DNA from: Arcicella sp040387735 | GTDB lineage: Bacteria; Bacteroidota; Bacteroidia; Cytophagales; Spirosomataceae | Length of the DNA stretch: 64,000 bases | Direction of reading: 5' to 3' | NCBI GenBank assembly: GCA_040387735.1 | Contig: JAZKDE010000067.1 | Coordinates: 1-64,000 of the forward strand | Shown: positions 27,149 to 36,738 of the stretch, one piece after another | Layout: each line of letters opens with the position of its first letter | Position numbering within the stretch: position 1 is the stretch's first letter | Program-made: the position numbers and the translations under genes | The notes under the pieces: generated by a model | What the model was told of the DNA's origin: nothing | Databases searched by the model: none | The model's input: only the letters and a program-made list of their open reading frames with translations

Positions 27149-28804
27149 TTAAAATCCGTAATTAAAGCCAAAAGAAAATATTTGGTAATTTTTCTCCATT
27201 GGAGAAGTTATATTGATTGATTGCATTTTTGTGGAGTAAACCATTTTAAAAAATAAATCATGGATTAATTCATATTTTGCTTCCAAGGAAACATTCATAT
27301 ACTTATTTACTTTTCCTCCTAAAAATGGGGTACTTGCCTCTCCACTTTGTAAAGAATCAGCACCCTCTTCTCCTTTACGGATATACTCAAATACTCCCTT
27401 GAAGGTCAAGCCACGAGCGGCTCTGTAATAAATTTGTCCATAAAACTGATCCGCATTAGGTCCAATCCAATGTCCCAAATAATAATCAGAACTTTTATAG
27501 CTTTGTGCTAAAACCCTATTTACGTAAGCGTAGGGACGAATTTTGGAATATTCAAGCGTCAATGATAAATTGGGAACGATAAAATCAGCAATTGACATCC
27601 CACCCGTATAAGCGGTTTGGTTACGGACTTTACCCTCCGAATAAAGTGTCCCTAAACTTATTTCATCCACAAAATAACTAAAATACAAATGCGTTTTTTT
27701 TAGTTGATTTCTGGAACTAAACTGAAAAAATATCTGCGAATTAGAGATGTTCGGGTTTTGATCTAAGCCTCCTAAATAATGGTCAACCAATCTAAAAAAC
27801 AGTACTGGTATTAAAAAGGGTAACTTAACGCCATTATTATAAATGGCAGTCTCCCCAACCGAAACCGACAATCCTTTTGTTGGAATGAAAGTAATAGAAT
27901 GCGAAGCCATCAATTTATCCCTCATATAAAATTGATCATATCCAGATAATAAGGTCTTCGTTAGAGTAGTTGAATCAATAATGTTAGAATTTAACCAAGC
28001 GTGTTGATAGTTAAAAATTAACCACTTCACTGGCCGAACATCCAAGCGAATCATTGGAAAAGATGGTGCTTTCTGCGATAACACAATTTTTCCCCCTTCA
28101 CCGTATCCCCAATTCAAAAAGTCTTTCCCTACTGAAACACTTCCCCATTTCCACCTTGCACTAATACTACCTCGGACTTCACTGTATTCAAAATTATTAG
28201 GGGATGATGATACACCAATAACACCCGTAGTAGGCGTAAAAGCCTTTTTAGTATCAATACTATCTCCTTTTTCTGTATTATCTCTCACATCAAAACTAAA
28301 ACCAATACTTTTACCAATGTATCCGTACACCCAAGCACCCCGCCAAGTATGATGATTAACCGTGCCATCGTTTCTAAACTCGCCCTCATAGCCAAGAATT
28401 GGCTGTGCATTGATAGAAAATTGTTGATCTTGATAAGCTCCCCAACGAAATCGATCTCCTTGCTGGGTATGAAAAACACTTTTGTAGGGCGTTATGAGTT
28501 CGACTTTCTCTTCAATATTACGTTCGAGCGTATATTCTTTGAGATAAAACAATAACTCTTGTTTTTCGAGCGATGTCAGTTGTTCCTTATGATGCGTGAC
28601 GGAATCTAATCTTACCGCAATGTAAGCCCTGGACAGTGGTGAAATAACGTCGTCTAAATCGATTACCCCTTTCTGAGCTAATCTCGACAAATAACCGTAA
28701 ACTGTTTTGTAAGTTGGTTCATAAACCACTTGCGCCTGAATTTGAGAGACCGCAAGAAATACTACTATGAAATACAACAAAAAACACTTTGTAGAAAATG
28801 TCAT
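27149..28804 (-). CDS. Capsule assembly protein, Wzi-like outer-membrane barrel
   Basis: A 551-residue protein with a cleavable signal peptide (ending near SQIQA) and a beta-barrel sequence pattern throughout, ending in an aromatic residue (FGFNYGF). The N-terminal YGYLSRLAQKGVIDLDD segment and its position beside wza/wzc-like genes match Bacteroidota capsule assembly Wzi proteins, which hold polysaccharide at the cell surface. It is the first gene of the export group. A TACTTTTG element at 28926-28933 upstream could be its -7 box, although the -33 box is poor. Confidence 0.82.
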   Translation of the reverse strand: MTFSTKCFLLYFIVVFLAVSQIQAQVVYEPTYKTVYGYLSRLAQKGVIDLDDVISPLSRAYIAVRLDSVTHHKEQLTSLEKQELLFYLKEYTLERNIEEKVELITPYKSVFHTQQGDRFRWGAYQDQQFSINAQPILGYEGEFRNDGTVNHHTWRGAWVYGYIGKSIGFSFDVRDNTEKGDSIDTKKAFTPTTGVIGVSSSPNNFEYSEVRGSISARWKWGSVSVGKDFLNWGYGEGGKIVLSQKAPSFPMIRLDVRPVKWLIFNYQHAWLNSNIIDSTTLTKTLLSGYDQFYMRDKLMASHSITFIPTKGLSVSVGETAIYNNGVKLPFLIPVLFFRLVDHYLGGLDQNPNISNSQIFFQFSSRNQLKKTHLYFSYFVDEISLGTLYSEGKVRNQTAYTGGMSIADFIVPNLSLTLEYSKIRPYAYVNRVLAQSYKSSDYYLGHWIGPNADQFYGQIYYRAARGLTFKGVFEYIRKGEEGADSLQSGEASTPFLGGKVNKYMNVSLEAKYELIHDLFFKMVYSTKMQSINITSPMEKNYQIFSFGFNYGF

Positions 28805-28925
28805 AAGCGGTTTTATGGGTTATTCCGAAAATACAAGTCGAAAATTAATGATAAATGCAATTTAATTAATTCGGTGAATTTTAGACACTTGGCTTAATTA
28901 GGGCGGTTTAGCAAAGGCTTGTAAA

Positions 28926-28933
28926 CAAAAGTA
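28926..28933 (-). promoter_or_regulatory. Possible -7 element for the wzi-wza-wzc operon
   Basis: TACTTTTG on the minus strand matches TAnnTTTG, 122 nt before the ATG of the Wzi-like gene. No good TTG is found 19-20 nt upstream, so support is limited. Confidence 0.35.
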
Positions 28934-28976
28934 CAAAATATTTGACAAAAACCCCTAATCTTTGACGAAAATATAG

Positions 28977-30557
28977 CTACTTACAGTATCCTTGTCCATC
29001 TAACTTCAAAAGGAAGTAATCTTGTTTGATGGTAGTATCCCTTTGTAAGAAAGGCCAACCTTGAGCGGCGTTCGTCGTGGCCCGTAAATTATACTTACTC
29101 CCCAACTGCAATTTATAGGTTGTCACTTTACGAATTGTCCGAGTTAAGGTCAGCAAATCCGTCCAATTATTGGGGTTAGAACCACTCAATTGGTATTGGA
29201 GTTGCATAGCCGCTGGAAATTGGGATTCGTCCAATTCTTTTCCGACGGGACATTTAATGGTAATCTCCAAGGTAACCGATTTAGGTTCGGGAATGGTGAC
29301 ATTCACGCTTATCTTTTTATCCTCACACACATCAAAAGGTTCGGATTTATAGATCGGCACATTCGGGTCGCCACCGTAGTGATTATTATAATTGAACAAT
29401 TGCATGGTTACTTTATTCGGATACGGTCGCAAACCCGTCACCGATACATTCGTCCCATTGTTAAAACTCGTATAGAAAGCTCGGACTTGACCGCCCGTTT
29501 TCACATCCAAAAACTTAGCGAGGTAATACGTATCCATGGCATTCAATTTACTATTGATGGTAAACGACAAGCCTTTATCACAAATCTCAATCATTTCACC
29601 AAAAGCAAAATAGGTCGCATTCGTTACGGATACACTCACAAATAACTTCCCACTGTCATTTCTACCCAATACAACGTTAGCGAGCAGTTTCCACGTACCA
29701 TTGATAAAACCCCAAAAAGGAACGGTATCGCCCACTTTTAGTTTCGTACCATCTAATTTCAGGGTATTTTCATTTAACTCTACCATTACTTGCACGGGTT
29801 TTGAAAAACTACTGACTTGCTCAAATTTTTCGTTAAAGATGCTGATGGAGAAAAAACCGAAAGGGTTAAAATCAAAAGGTTTTAAGATTTTGTTATCCAA
29901 ATCAATCGCATTGTAAAAAGTATAACTCGACGGTACGTAATTGCGGGCAGCATTGCTATAATTATTTAAGACCCAGGTTAATTTACCTTCCACATTTTGT
30001 CCCGCCTTATCTTTGGTAATTATATCCACGGGAACGGTCATTGTTGCCTGTTCCCCCTTCCCAGAAGTCCCGAACGCCAAAGCGGCACTACCTCCACTGC
30101 CCGAAGTGAGCGTCCCGATGGCCATATTCATGCCATTGGGCAGATTACTAAATTTAAACATTTGGGCGGTTCGGGTAATATTCCCCGTTCCCGAAATCTC
30201 AATTTCTTCAATACTCGTCAAAAAGCCATCCGATTCGCCAATGATTTTAAATTTTACGGGGCGAGTGGTATAATCGGGCGAAACGGCAACCCCTAATAAA
30301 CCTTCCTTGCTCACACTAATCTTTTTTGAACCCGTAGAATTAACAATTTTATCGGCATCAGGACCGATAATGCTAATTTTTAAATTCTTCGGAATTCGAG
30401 CGGTATCGGCATAATTCCCATTGACATAATAAATCTTCACGGTTGAACTCGCAATCGGATCTTTGATGGAAATGGTAACACCTTCCAAGGGGTCTTTGCA
30501 GGCATTCAATGCCAAAACCAACAGGATAAAAGCTATGTAATATTTAGACGTTGTCAT
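28977..30557 (-). CDS. Unrecognised 526-residue lipoprotein in the polysaccharide locus
   Basis: The N-terminus is a lipoprotein signal (LVLALNAC, Cys20). The rest is rich in beta-strand-like alternation. It has an early carboxypeptidase-regulatory-like look (VTISIKDPIASSTVKIYYVNGN) and a middle SFSKPVQVMVELNEN ... TVPFWGFINGTWKLL segment resembling ZU5/death-domain-linked extracellular modules of Bacteroidota. I do not recognise a named family over the full length. It lies 172 nt upstream of the Wzi-like gene and 340 nt downstream of an outer-membrane barrel gene. It is probably a surface-exposed protein; any role in capsule retention is inference from position. Confidence 0.7.
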   Translation of the reverse strand: MTTSKYYIAFILLVLALNACKDPLEGVTISIKDPIASSTVKIYYVNGNYADTARIPKNLKISIIGPDADKIVNSTGSKKISVSKEGLLGVAVSPDYTTRPVKFKIIGESDGFLTSIEEIEISGTGNITRTAQMFKFSNLPNGMNMAIGTLTSGSGGSAALAFGTSGKGEQATMTVPVDIITKDKAGQNVEGKLTWVLNNYSNAARNYVPSSYTFYNAIDLDNKILKPFDFNPFGFFSISIFNEKFEQVSSFSKPVQVMVELNENTLKLDGTKLKVGDTVPFWGFINGTWKLLANVVLGRNDSGKLFVSVSVTNATYFAFGEMIEICDKGLSFTINSKLNAMDTYYLAKFLDVKTGGQVRAFYTSFNNGTNVSVTGLRPYPNKVTMQLFNYNNHYGGDPNVPIYKSEPFDVCEDKKISVNVTIPEPKSVTLEITIKCPVGKELDESQFPAAMQLQYQLSGSNPNNWTDLLTLTRTIRKVTTYKLQLGSKYNLRATTNAAQGWPFLQRDTTIKQDYFLLKLDGQGYCK

Positions 30558-30897
30558 GTTGATATTTTTAAGAACATTAAAAACGGAACTCCTTCAATTA
30601 TCCGTGTAAATCTGTTTAAGAATGTATGCGACCAATACCGTTTTTAAAGGTAGATCAACCGTAGATTAGTCGTAGATTAGTCGTAGATTATCCGTATAAG
30701 CCCCTCATAAACCATCACTCCATCGGAGAGGGTCGGACGCTCAGATAAGTCTCCGTTAAAACACGCATTAAACCTCAGCTTAAAACGGGTCTGGTACGGG
30801 AGCGATACGGATACGCTACGGCTACGGTACGGCTACGGTACGGATACGCTCACTAATTTTCCCCCACCCCAAGTTTAAAAAATCAACTCAAAAACCC
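30558..30897. repeat. Intergenic region with two 11-bp-period arrays and a palindrome fragment
   Basis: GTAGATTAGTC is repeated nearly three times at 30661-30692. GGCTACGGTAC is repeated twice at 30820-30841, flanked on both sides by GGATACGCT (30809-30817 and 30842-30850). Between the arrays lies CTCCATCGGAGAGGG (about 30718-30732), the reverse complement of part of a hairpin at 35632-35652. The second array is much richer in G+C than the rest of the region. No coding frame is seen. Confidence 0.75.
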
Positions 30898-31602
30898 TTA
30901 CCGAATTCGGTATTTTAGCTTAAAATTCAGATAAGGTAAGTAGGCATAACCCGCCATATTTTTCTCAATTTTGGGCAAAGCTTCATCAATGTTTGTAATA
31001 TCCAATAAGCCCGTGTATTCGATAAAAAGTTTAGGACTACCGATATAATATACCCCCATCTCAAGTCCAAGACCAATTCTCTTTTTTGGCACTGCTCGGC
31101 CAAAACCAAAGCCCACGAAGGGAGCCACTTTATTCCACTTTACTTCAAAATTAATTTTACCAAAGTCTTCGGCGGAAATAAACGTACCACTGATATCTAA
31201 GCCCGTTTTGGTATCGGCAAAAATGGTGGATTTAAAATCGTACAAATAACTTAGGCCGGAGGTGAGGTAAAACGAGCTCTTGGGAAAGGGAAGGTAATCA
31301 AGACCAATGTAAGAAATGCCCAAGCGTAAATCGGGATCAACCTTGATAATTGATTTGGTATTGTATTCAAAATTATACACTTTGGCATAACTAATATTAG
31401 AAATCGCTCCTTTCAAAAACATGGTATTTTTTTGATTGAGTGCGTACGTAAATTCTATTCCCAAGCCCGTAGTCCCCACCAAAAGCCCCACCGCTACCTT
31501 CGCTTTTTGGGTGCGAGTAGAATCTTCGAAGACAGAAGACGCTGAATAAGCTTTTGCAGAAAGAAACACCGCAAACACCAACGTGAGATAGATTTTTGCC
31601 AT
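30898..31602 (-). CDS. Outer-membrane beta-barrel protein, function unknown
   Basis: A 234-residue protein with a signal peptide (MAKIYLTLVFAVFLSAKAYSA) followed by alternating aromatic/polar strands (GIEFTYALNQ, FYLTSGLSYLYDF, APFVGFGFGRAV, LNFKLKYRI), ending in RIR. It resembles small eight- to ten-strand porin-like barrels of Bacteroidota. It is co-oriented with the polysaccharide export genes, but 340 nt of repeat-rich DNA separate it from the next gene. No specific substrate or role can be read from the sequence. Confidence 0.75.
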   Translation of the reverse strand: MAKIYLTLVFAVFLSAKAYSASSVFEDSTRTQKAKVAVGLLVGTTGLGIEFTYALNQKNTMFLKGAISNISYAKVYNFEYNTKSIIKVDPDLRLGISYIGLDYLPFPKSSFYLTSGLSYLYDFKSTIFADTKTGLDISGTFISAEDFGKINFEVKWNKVAPFVGFGFGRAVPKKRIGLGLEMGVYYIGSPKLFIEYTGLLDITNIDEALPKIEKNMAGYAYLPYLNFKLKYRIR

Positions 31603-31872
31603 TTTAAGTGTTAAATGAATTACTTAGTTGTTTGCACCCCTCCCAGCCTTAAATCTTTACTAAGCAATTCAGTTATTCATTAGGTTGTTTAATAATGGAA
31701 GTCGTTATAGATCGTCTTGATAACAGATGATTTTTAAAGATAAACGTAATATCTGTTAAACCGATTCTCGAACAACGCTCACAATGATAACGCTTTTATT
31801 CAATAGTCCTCACAATTAAGTTATTAAACGGTCAGTCCACCTAAAATAGTAATATTTAATGACCGAATGTTT

Positions 31873-33378
31873 CTATTTTTCCAATTCACTGAGGGCAGCC
31901 TTCGCTTTTATTTCAACACTATTACTTCCTTCGTAATCCTTAAAAGTCAGGGATTTATGGAAATAATCAATCGCTTTTTGGGGTTCTTTTTTAGCCCGAA
32001 AGATATTGCCTAAATACAGACAACTGCGGGGAGCAAAGGGCAAGATGGGAGATGATTCGGTAGTTTTTGATAAATTAAGCACTTGGAGATAATAGCCTTG
32101 TGCTTTAGTGGTGTCTTCGGTTAAATCGTAGATTCGGGCGGCTCGGTAAATTTTTTCTATTTTGTCTTTCGGAGTCAAAGCATTGGCCTCCTCCATATTT
32201 TCTAATAAGTGCAGTCCCATCTCATAATAACCGCCTTCGGTGGCTAATTGAACCTTTTTTAAGGCTTTTTCGGGATTAGAAAAATAGCGGTGAGATGTCA
32301 AAAACTGTTCACTCATTTTCAAAGCCAGCTTATCCGCCTCCACGATGGTGGAGCCAACCTTCGGCACGACCACCAGAAATTTATTGGCCGTCGGGAGGTC
32401 GTTATTCAGATAATAACTCAGAAAAAGTTTATAATTAGCCTCCTTCAAAAAGTTAAAACCCCGGTGTTTTTGAGTAAAATCCTTGTACGCATTAATTGCT
32501 TCGCCGTATTTGCCTTTTTGCAGATAAATTTCCCCTAAGAAATAATAAAAAAACGGAACGGGCAGATAATCCTCCGAGATGGGTCGTTTTTTGATGACAT
32601 TTAAAGCCATTTCACTCTTGCCCAATCGGATGAGTAAAGACGCTCCGATAAACGCAATCGCTTGATTGGTGGGGTTTTTGTCGATAAAAGCGAGCAATTC
32701 CTTGGATTCATCGGGATGATTGGTCACCACGTAGGTATTCAGGAGAAACGCAAATAATTGTGCTTCATTAGCGAATACCTTATCGTAAGTAATTACCCGA
32801 TTTAAGGCTTGAACGCCTTCCTTGACGCTTCCCCGTACCCCAAAAAGATTCGCAATCCATTGAAATTTCTGAGGAATTGAACCAATGACAATGTGCAGAA
32901 TACCCAATGATTTTTGTTGTGGAATAAAAGAGGGGAATTTTTTAGCATTTTTTGTTAAAAGCTTATAGGCTTTCATCACTTCATTAGCCCCCTTGACTTC
33001 GTGTCCAAATTTGAGTTTAATAAATGCGGTGTGGAGGTAAATCTCGGCAATCAAAAAATTACGGTAGGGCGAAGCTTCTTCGAGGGCTTCGAGTTCATTG
33101 ACTCGCTCCTCTTCCCGATTGATAAAATCTTCGTATTTGGTTTTATCCTCCGTAATGCCGATTTCAATCATGTCGGCGTAGCTTTGCAAATACGGAATAA
33201 AGCCGTTTGCATTCGCCCTGAGGGCTTTTAAAGTCATTCTTCCCTTCGCAATTTTCATAGCACTTATCTCCGTATACGATTGCTGAATTGCGGGTGTCCA
33301 CTCAAAATCATTCGCAAATGCACCATTCGTCAAACTCAAAAGAATTCCTAAAAACGGATAGAGGTAGTATTTTATCAT
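31873..33378 (-). CDS. Secreted tetratricopeptide-repeat protein
   Basis: A 501-residue protein with a signal peptide (FLGILLSLTNGAFAN) and helical TPR-like repeats, best seen at YYFLGEIYLQKGKYGEAINA (about residue 275) and CLYLGNIFRAKKEPQKAIDY near the C-terminus. TPR proteins scaffold other proteins; here it would sit in the periplasm. It lies between the phosphatase and the barrel protein of the polysaccharide locus and might assist assembly of the export machinery, but that is only positional inference. A DUF3808-like fold is possible. Confidence 0.78.
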   Translation of the reverse strand: MIKYYLYPFLGILLSLTNGAFANDFEWTPAIQQSYTEISAMKIAKGRMTLKALRANANGFIPYLQSYADMIEIGITEDKTKYEDFINREEERVNELEALEEASPYRNFLIAEIYLHTAFIKLKFGHEVKGANEVMKAYKLLTKNAKKFPSFIPQQKSLGILHIVIGSIPQKFQWIANLFGVRGSVKEGVQALNRVITYDKVFANEAQLFAFLLNTYVVTNHPDESKELLAFIDKNPTNQAIAFIGASLLIRLGKSEMALNVIKKRPISEDYLPVPFFYYFLGEIYLQKGKYGEAINAYKDFTQKHRGFNFLKEANYKLFLSYYLNNDLPTANKFLVVVPKVGSTIVEADKLALKMSEQFLTSHRYFSNPEKALKKVQLATEGGYYEMGLHLLENMEEANALTPKDKIEKIYRAARIYDLTEDTTKAQGYYLQVLNLSKTTESSPILPFAPRSCLYLGNIFRAKKEPQKAIDYFHKSLTFKDYEGSNSVEIKAKAALSELEK

Positions 33379-33451
33379 GAAGGGTCTATTGATTTGGGGT
33401 TTGTTATGAAGTAAAGGATGTTTTGTTTATGGAAGTAAAACCTCTCCTCAC

Positions 33452-34189
33452 CTACAGCACAACATTCATTGGTTTAACCTTGATCAGTTTATTCATCTCG
33501 TCTTTATTCTTTAACAATTTCTTTAAAATATCAATATCTTCGGGACGGTGGAGGTCAGTTCCTAAGAAATCAATGAGATTTTTATTCAATAATTTGTGGG
33601 CTACGTCTTTGGCGAGTCCGCCGTATTGTCCCACGAGCGACATCATATTCAATTGCATTAAGCAACCAAGCGATTTGAGTCGCTCAATTTGGGATAATTT
33701 ATCACTCCAATAGCGGTAACGTTCGGGGTGAGCCAAAATCGGTTTGTAGCCTTTCGTTTGTAAGGTAAAAATAATATCCTCCAAATTAATGGGAACCGCC
33801 ACGAAAGACAGTTCAATTAAAATGTATTTATCGCCAAAAGTTAACAGGTTATCCGCCGCTAAATATTCCACAAAAAGTTCATCAATTTTATATTCCGCCG
33901 CCGCTTCCACCTGAATATCAATCCGCTCCGCTTCGAGCGCCTTTCGCAAGACCGCTAATCCTTCGTTAATAATCGAGGGCGTGTTAGGGTAAACGCCACT
34001 CATGATGTGCGGAGTAGTAACTACTTTTGAAAAACCCATTTCCTGCAAGTGTTTCAGACACGTCAATGAGCTTTGCAAATCTTGACATCCATCATCAATA
34101 TTGGGAATGAGATGCGAATGGATATCGGTACCAATAAACGAAAAGTTTTGTTTACTTTTTTCTTCGGATTTTTTAAAAAATGAGAACAT
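33452..34189 (-). CDS. Tyrosine-protein phosphatase, CpsB/YwqE-like PHP family
   Basis: A metal-dependent PHP-fold phosphatase expected to dephosphorylate the Wzc-like kinase and so cycle polymer export. The hallmarks are GTDIHSHLIPNIDDG (metal ligands), VVTTPHIMSGVYPN, ILAHPERYRYW and LGTDLHRPED. ATG 34189 (MFSFFKKSEEKSKQ, 245 residues) is the likely start; the longer frame to 34285 adds 32 residues with no family similarity. It is the most upstream minus-strand gene of the polysaccharide locus, pairing a regulator at one end with its presumed kinase 8 kb downstream. Confidence 0.9.
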   Translation of the reverse strand: MFSFFKKSEEKSKQNFSFIGTDIHSHLIPNIDDGCQDLQSSLTCLKHLQEMGFSKVVTTPHIMSGVYPNTPSIINEGLAVLRKALEAERIDIQVEAAAEYKIDELFVEYLAADNLLTFGDKYILIELSFVAVPINLEDIIFTLQTKGYKPILAHPERYRYWSDKLSQIERLKSLGCLMQLNMMSLVGQYGGLAKDVAHKLLNKNLIDFLGTDLHRPEDIDILKKLLKNKDEMNKLIKVKPMNVVL

Positions 34190-34744
34190 TGTCTGTGGTT
34201 TTATAAGGTTTGAGTTATTAAAGTACGGGATTTGTGCGGGAAAATTAAGCAATCCTTCCGATGGTTTATCAAGGAAGATGAACATTATTTTCCATTAAAA
34301 TATAATTATTTCGGGAATTAGCAATCATTTATCGAAGTCAAATATTCCATAAAATCGCCTCCACGAGGATGATATTTTATTGCCCGTGCCAATCTTCACC
34401 AATCACCCATTTTTAATAAAAATAATTTACAACTACTTAGTAATCAAAACTCGAACCAATGATTCTTCGCTTATCCTTTCCATTAAACAAGAAATAATTT
34501 AAGCTCCTAAACACCCATAATACCATGAGCATAAACCCATTATGGTGTAATTTTTGCTATAAAATAAGACTCGCTTAAACGAGTGGTAAATTAGTAATAT
34601 TCCAATAATTGAATCTGGAAAAAGGTTGTTCTTTCAAATGGGCGAATAGCTATTTCCCTTTGAAAAAATCATCCTGCGAATTTACGAATAGTTTAAGAGA
34701 GTAAGCCTAAAAATTACGTAACCCATACCCATTTTTAAAAACTT
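34190..34744. other. 555-bp divergent intergenic region
   Basis: It separates the minus-strand phosphatase gene from the plus-strand DUF6089 gene, so it should hold both promoters. I see no clean TTG/TAnnTTTG pair. One hairpin-like inverted repeat, TTTCAAATGGG and CCCTTTGAAA (34632-34665, one bulged base), lies about 80 nt before the DUF6089 start. No coding frame is convincing. Confidence 0.45.
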
Positions 34745-35575
34745 ATGTTCATTTTACCAAAATGGTGTTCCCCCGAACACCGAAGGAATATTATTCCCCT
34801 AACATTTCTCCTTTTCATTAGTTTTTCTTTTCACGGTTTTGCCCAAAGAAATAAGTATTTTCAAACATTGGACGATTGGTCGGTTGGATTGAAATTTGGT
34901 AGCAATCATTATTCAGGTGATTTAAGTAGAGATTATTTATTTTTTCCCTCCGTCAATATGGATGGTAGAAATGGAACGACAGTGGGTGCTTACGTATCCA
35001 AAAGAATCAATAATACTTATACGCTGCGGTTGGATGGCGAAGTTACGCAACTCCACGACGCTGGTAATAACTACTACCGAGAATATTTTAACAGTACTAT
35101 TTTTCAAGCGAATGTAACGCTCGATGTGGATTTATTCTACGTATTTTTTAAGGCCGTGAGTCGCTTTAAAATTTTACCTTATGCGGGTGCAGGCTTAACT
35201 TTTTATCACGCCAGCGTTTACGACCGATTAGATAATCGGTTAATGCGGGATACGAATTTTGACCCTTTGGTTGGCATGAATGGACTCAGTCAAGATAAAA
35301 AAGTGGCGTTTAATATTCCAGTCGGACTGAAAATTAGCCAGCGAATTGGTCAGTATTTAGAAGTTGGAGCCGATTTTAGAATTAATAATACCATGACGGA
35401 TAAATTAGATGCCACCGTTGGCGGACAAGATTACGCTATTTATCAAACCGCCTTGGGTTTAGACTCCAATCCCCATGATTCGTGGTACGATGCTTGGGGC
35501 TACCTTGGGCTTTCGGTAGCCTTTAAAATTCCTCCCAGCAATCCAACCCACGTGAGGAATGCCCGTTTTTTCTGA
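34745..35575 (+). CDS. DUF6089 family outer-membrane protein
   Basis: A 276-residue protein with a signal peptide (LTFLLFISFSFHGFAQ) and the DUF6089-type opening YFQTLDDWSVGLKFGSNHYS followed by strand-rich sequence (LPYAGAGLTFYH, LEVGADFRINNTMTD, WGYLGLSVAFKI). The family is confined mainly to Bacteroidota and is taken to be a small outer-membrane barrel; its function is unknown. It is transcribed alone and converges on holA with a terminator-like hairpin between. Confidence 0.82.
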   Translation: MFILPKWCSPEHRRNIIPLTFLLFISFSFHGFAQRNKYFQTLDDWSVGLKFGSNHYSGDLSRDYLFFPSVNMDGRNGTTVGAYVSKRINNTYTLRLDGEVTQLHDAGNNYYREYFNSTIFQANVTLDVDLFYVFFKAVSRFKILPYAGAGLTFYHASVYDRLDNRLMRDTNFDPLVGMNGLSQDKKVAFNIPVGLKISQRIGQYLEVGADFRINNTMTDKLDATVGGQDYAIYQTALGLDSNPHDSWYDAWGYLGLSVAFKIPPSNPTHVRNARFF

Positions 35576-35631
35576 AGAAGGGATTTGGATGATATAGGGG
35601 TTTAAACCTCACCCCTGCGACGGTCGCCCGC

Positions 35632-35652
35632 CCCCTCTCCGATGGAGAGGGG
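35632..35652. terminator. Bidirectional terminator / dispersed palindrome
   Basis: CCCCTCTCC and GGAGAGGGG form a perfect 9-bp G+C-rich stem with a GAT loop between the convergent DUF6089 and holA genes. Part of the same sequence recurs in inverse orientation near 30718, so it may be a mobile or REP-like palindrome used as a terminator. Confidence 0.65.
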
Positions 35653-35672
35653 AGCCTTCCATCCGATGAGAA

Positions 35673-36692
35673 TCAATGCAAAATGCTAAAAGTCATTTCT
35701 CGTAAAGCCTCCGCATCCGATAGAGAGCCACTTTCTACCCCTTTCGATTTCAAATCTAACTTTTTAATTTCGTGGATAATTTGTACCACTTTCGCCAAAT
35801 TATAATTGCGAATCGCCAAATTATAATCCTTGGTAAAGAATGGATTGACACCCAATACAACCGCCAAATTTCTTTCCGATTTATCGGGCGTAGCGTGGGT
35901 CAAAAGCACCTTCGAAAAGAAATTATAGAGCAGTAATACAATCGGTGCTAAGGGATTATCTTTGGGATTGGAAGCGAAGAAATTCACAATTTGATTCGCT
36001 TTTAAAACATCTCGGTTAATGAGGGCCTTTTGGAATTCAAAATAATTGTATTCCTTACTAATCCCCACAAACTTCTCCACGACTTGGGCATTGATTTCTT
36101 CATCTACCCGCAGATTGAGCATAATTTTATCAATCTCCGAAGCCAAGCGTTTCAAATCATTCCCAACATTTTCAATCAACATTTCGATGGCCTTGCGACT
36201 AATTTTCAAGCCATTTTCGTGGCAATATTCCAAAATCCAGTCGGGGATTTTACTATCGTACAGTTTTTTAGAAGGCATCATCACACCCGCCTTATCAAAA
36301 GCCTTCACCCAGGTTTTTCTTTCATCCGCCGCCGTTTTAAACACTAATACCAAAACGGTAGAAGCTAAAGGATTCTTGGTATAGTTTTCCAAGGCCAATT
36401 GCATCTCTTTTTGTTCAATTCCCTGCAAACCTTGGGCTTCTTTCACCAAAATCAATTGTCGCTCCGCCATCATTGGAAAGCGTTTAGCGTGCGAGAGTAA
36501 AGCCGGAATGGTCAAATCTTTCCCAAAAAACACAAACTGATTAAAACTTCGATCAGCCGCAGAAAGGGCATTATCTTCGATATAATCGGATACTTTATCG
36601 AGGTAGAAAGGCTCGTCTCCGTGCAGCAAATACAAGGGAGCGTACACCTTTTTCTTCAAATCTTTTAATATTTCAGCGGGTGCTTTAGGCAT
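35673..36692 (-). CDS. holA: DNA polymerase III subunit delta
   Basis: The clamp-loader subunit that opens the beta clamp during replication. The 339-residue length fits HolA. The N-terminal LYLLHGDEPFYLDKVSDYIE, the LLSHAKRFPMMAERQLILVKEA segment and the helical VGNDLKRLASEIDKIML region match the family. The gene lies 46 bp after the AcpH-like gene on the same strand, so the two probably share a transcript. Confidence 0.93.
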   Translation of the reverse strand: MPKAPAEILKDLKKKVYAPLYLLHGDEPFYLDKVSDYIEDNALSAADRSFNQFVFFGKDLTIPALLSHAKRFPMMAERQLILVKEAQGLQGIEQKEMQLALENYTKNPLASTVLVLVFKTAADERKTWVKAFDKAGVMMPSKKLYDSKIPDWILEYCHENGLKISRKAIEMLIENVGNDLKRLASEIDKIMLNLRVDEEINAQVVEKFVGISKEYNYFEFQKALINRDVLKANQIVNFFASNPKDNPLAPIVLLLYNFFSKVLLTHATPDKSERNLAVVLGVNPFFTKDYNLAIRNYNLAKVVQIIHEIKKLDLKSKGVESGSLSDAEALREMTFSILH

Positions 36693-36738
36693 TTTATTTA
36701 TTTTTTGTGAATCATATTCTTCCTTCGGGATGGTTCAT

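Noticed and set aside
29190..29645. 151-codon plus-strand frame opposite the unrecognised lipoprotein gene
   Set aside because: The minus-strand frame has a clear lipoprotein signal and full-length coding character; the opposite frame is low-complexity and has no start context.
30661..30850. CRISPR array
   Set aside because: The units are 11 bp with no spacers, and no cas genes are in the window.
34190..34285. N-terminal extension of the PHP phosphatase
   Set aside because: The 32 added residues do not resemble the family; ATG 34189 gives the standard start.
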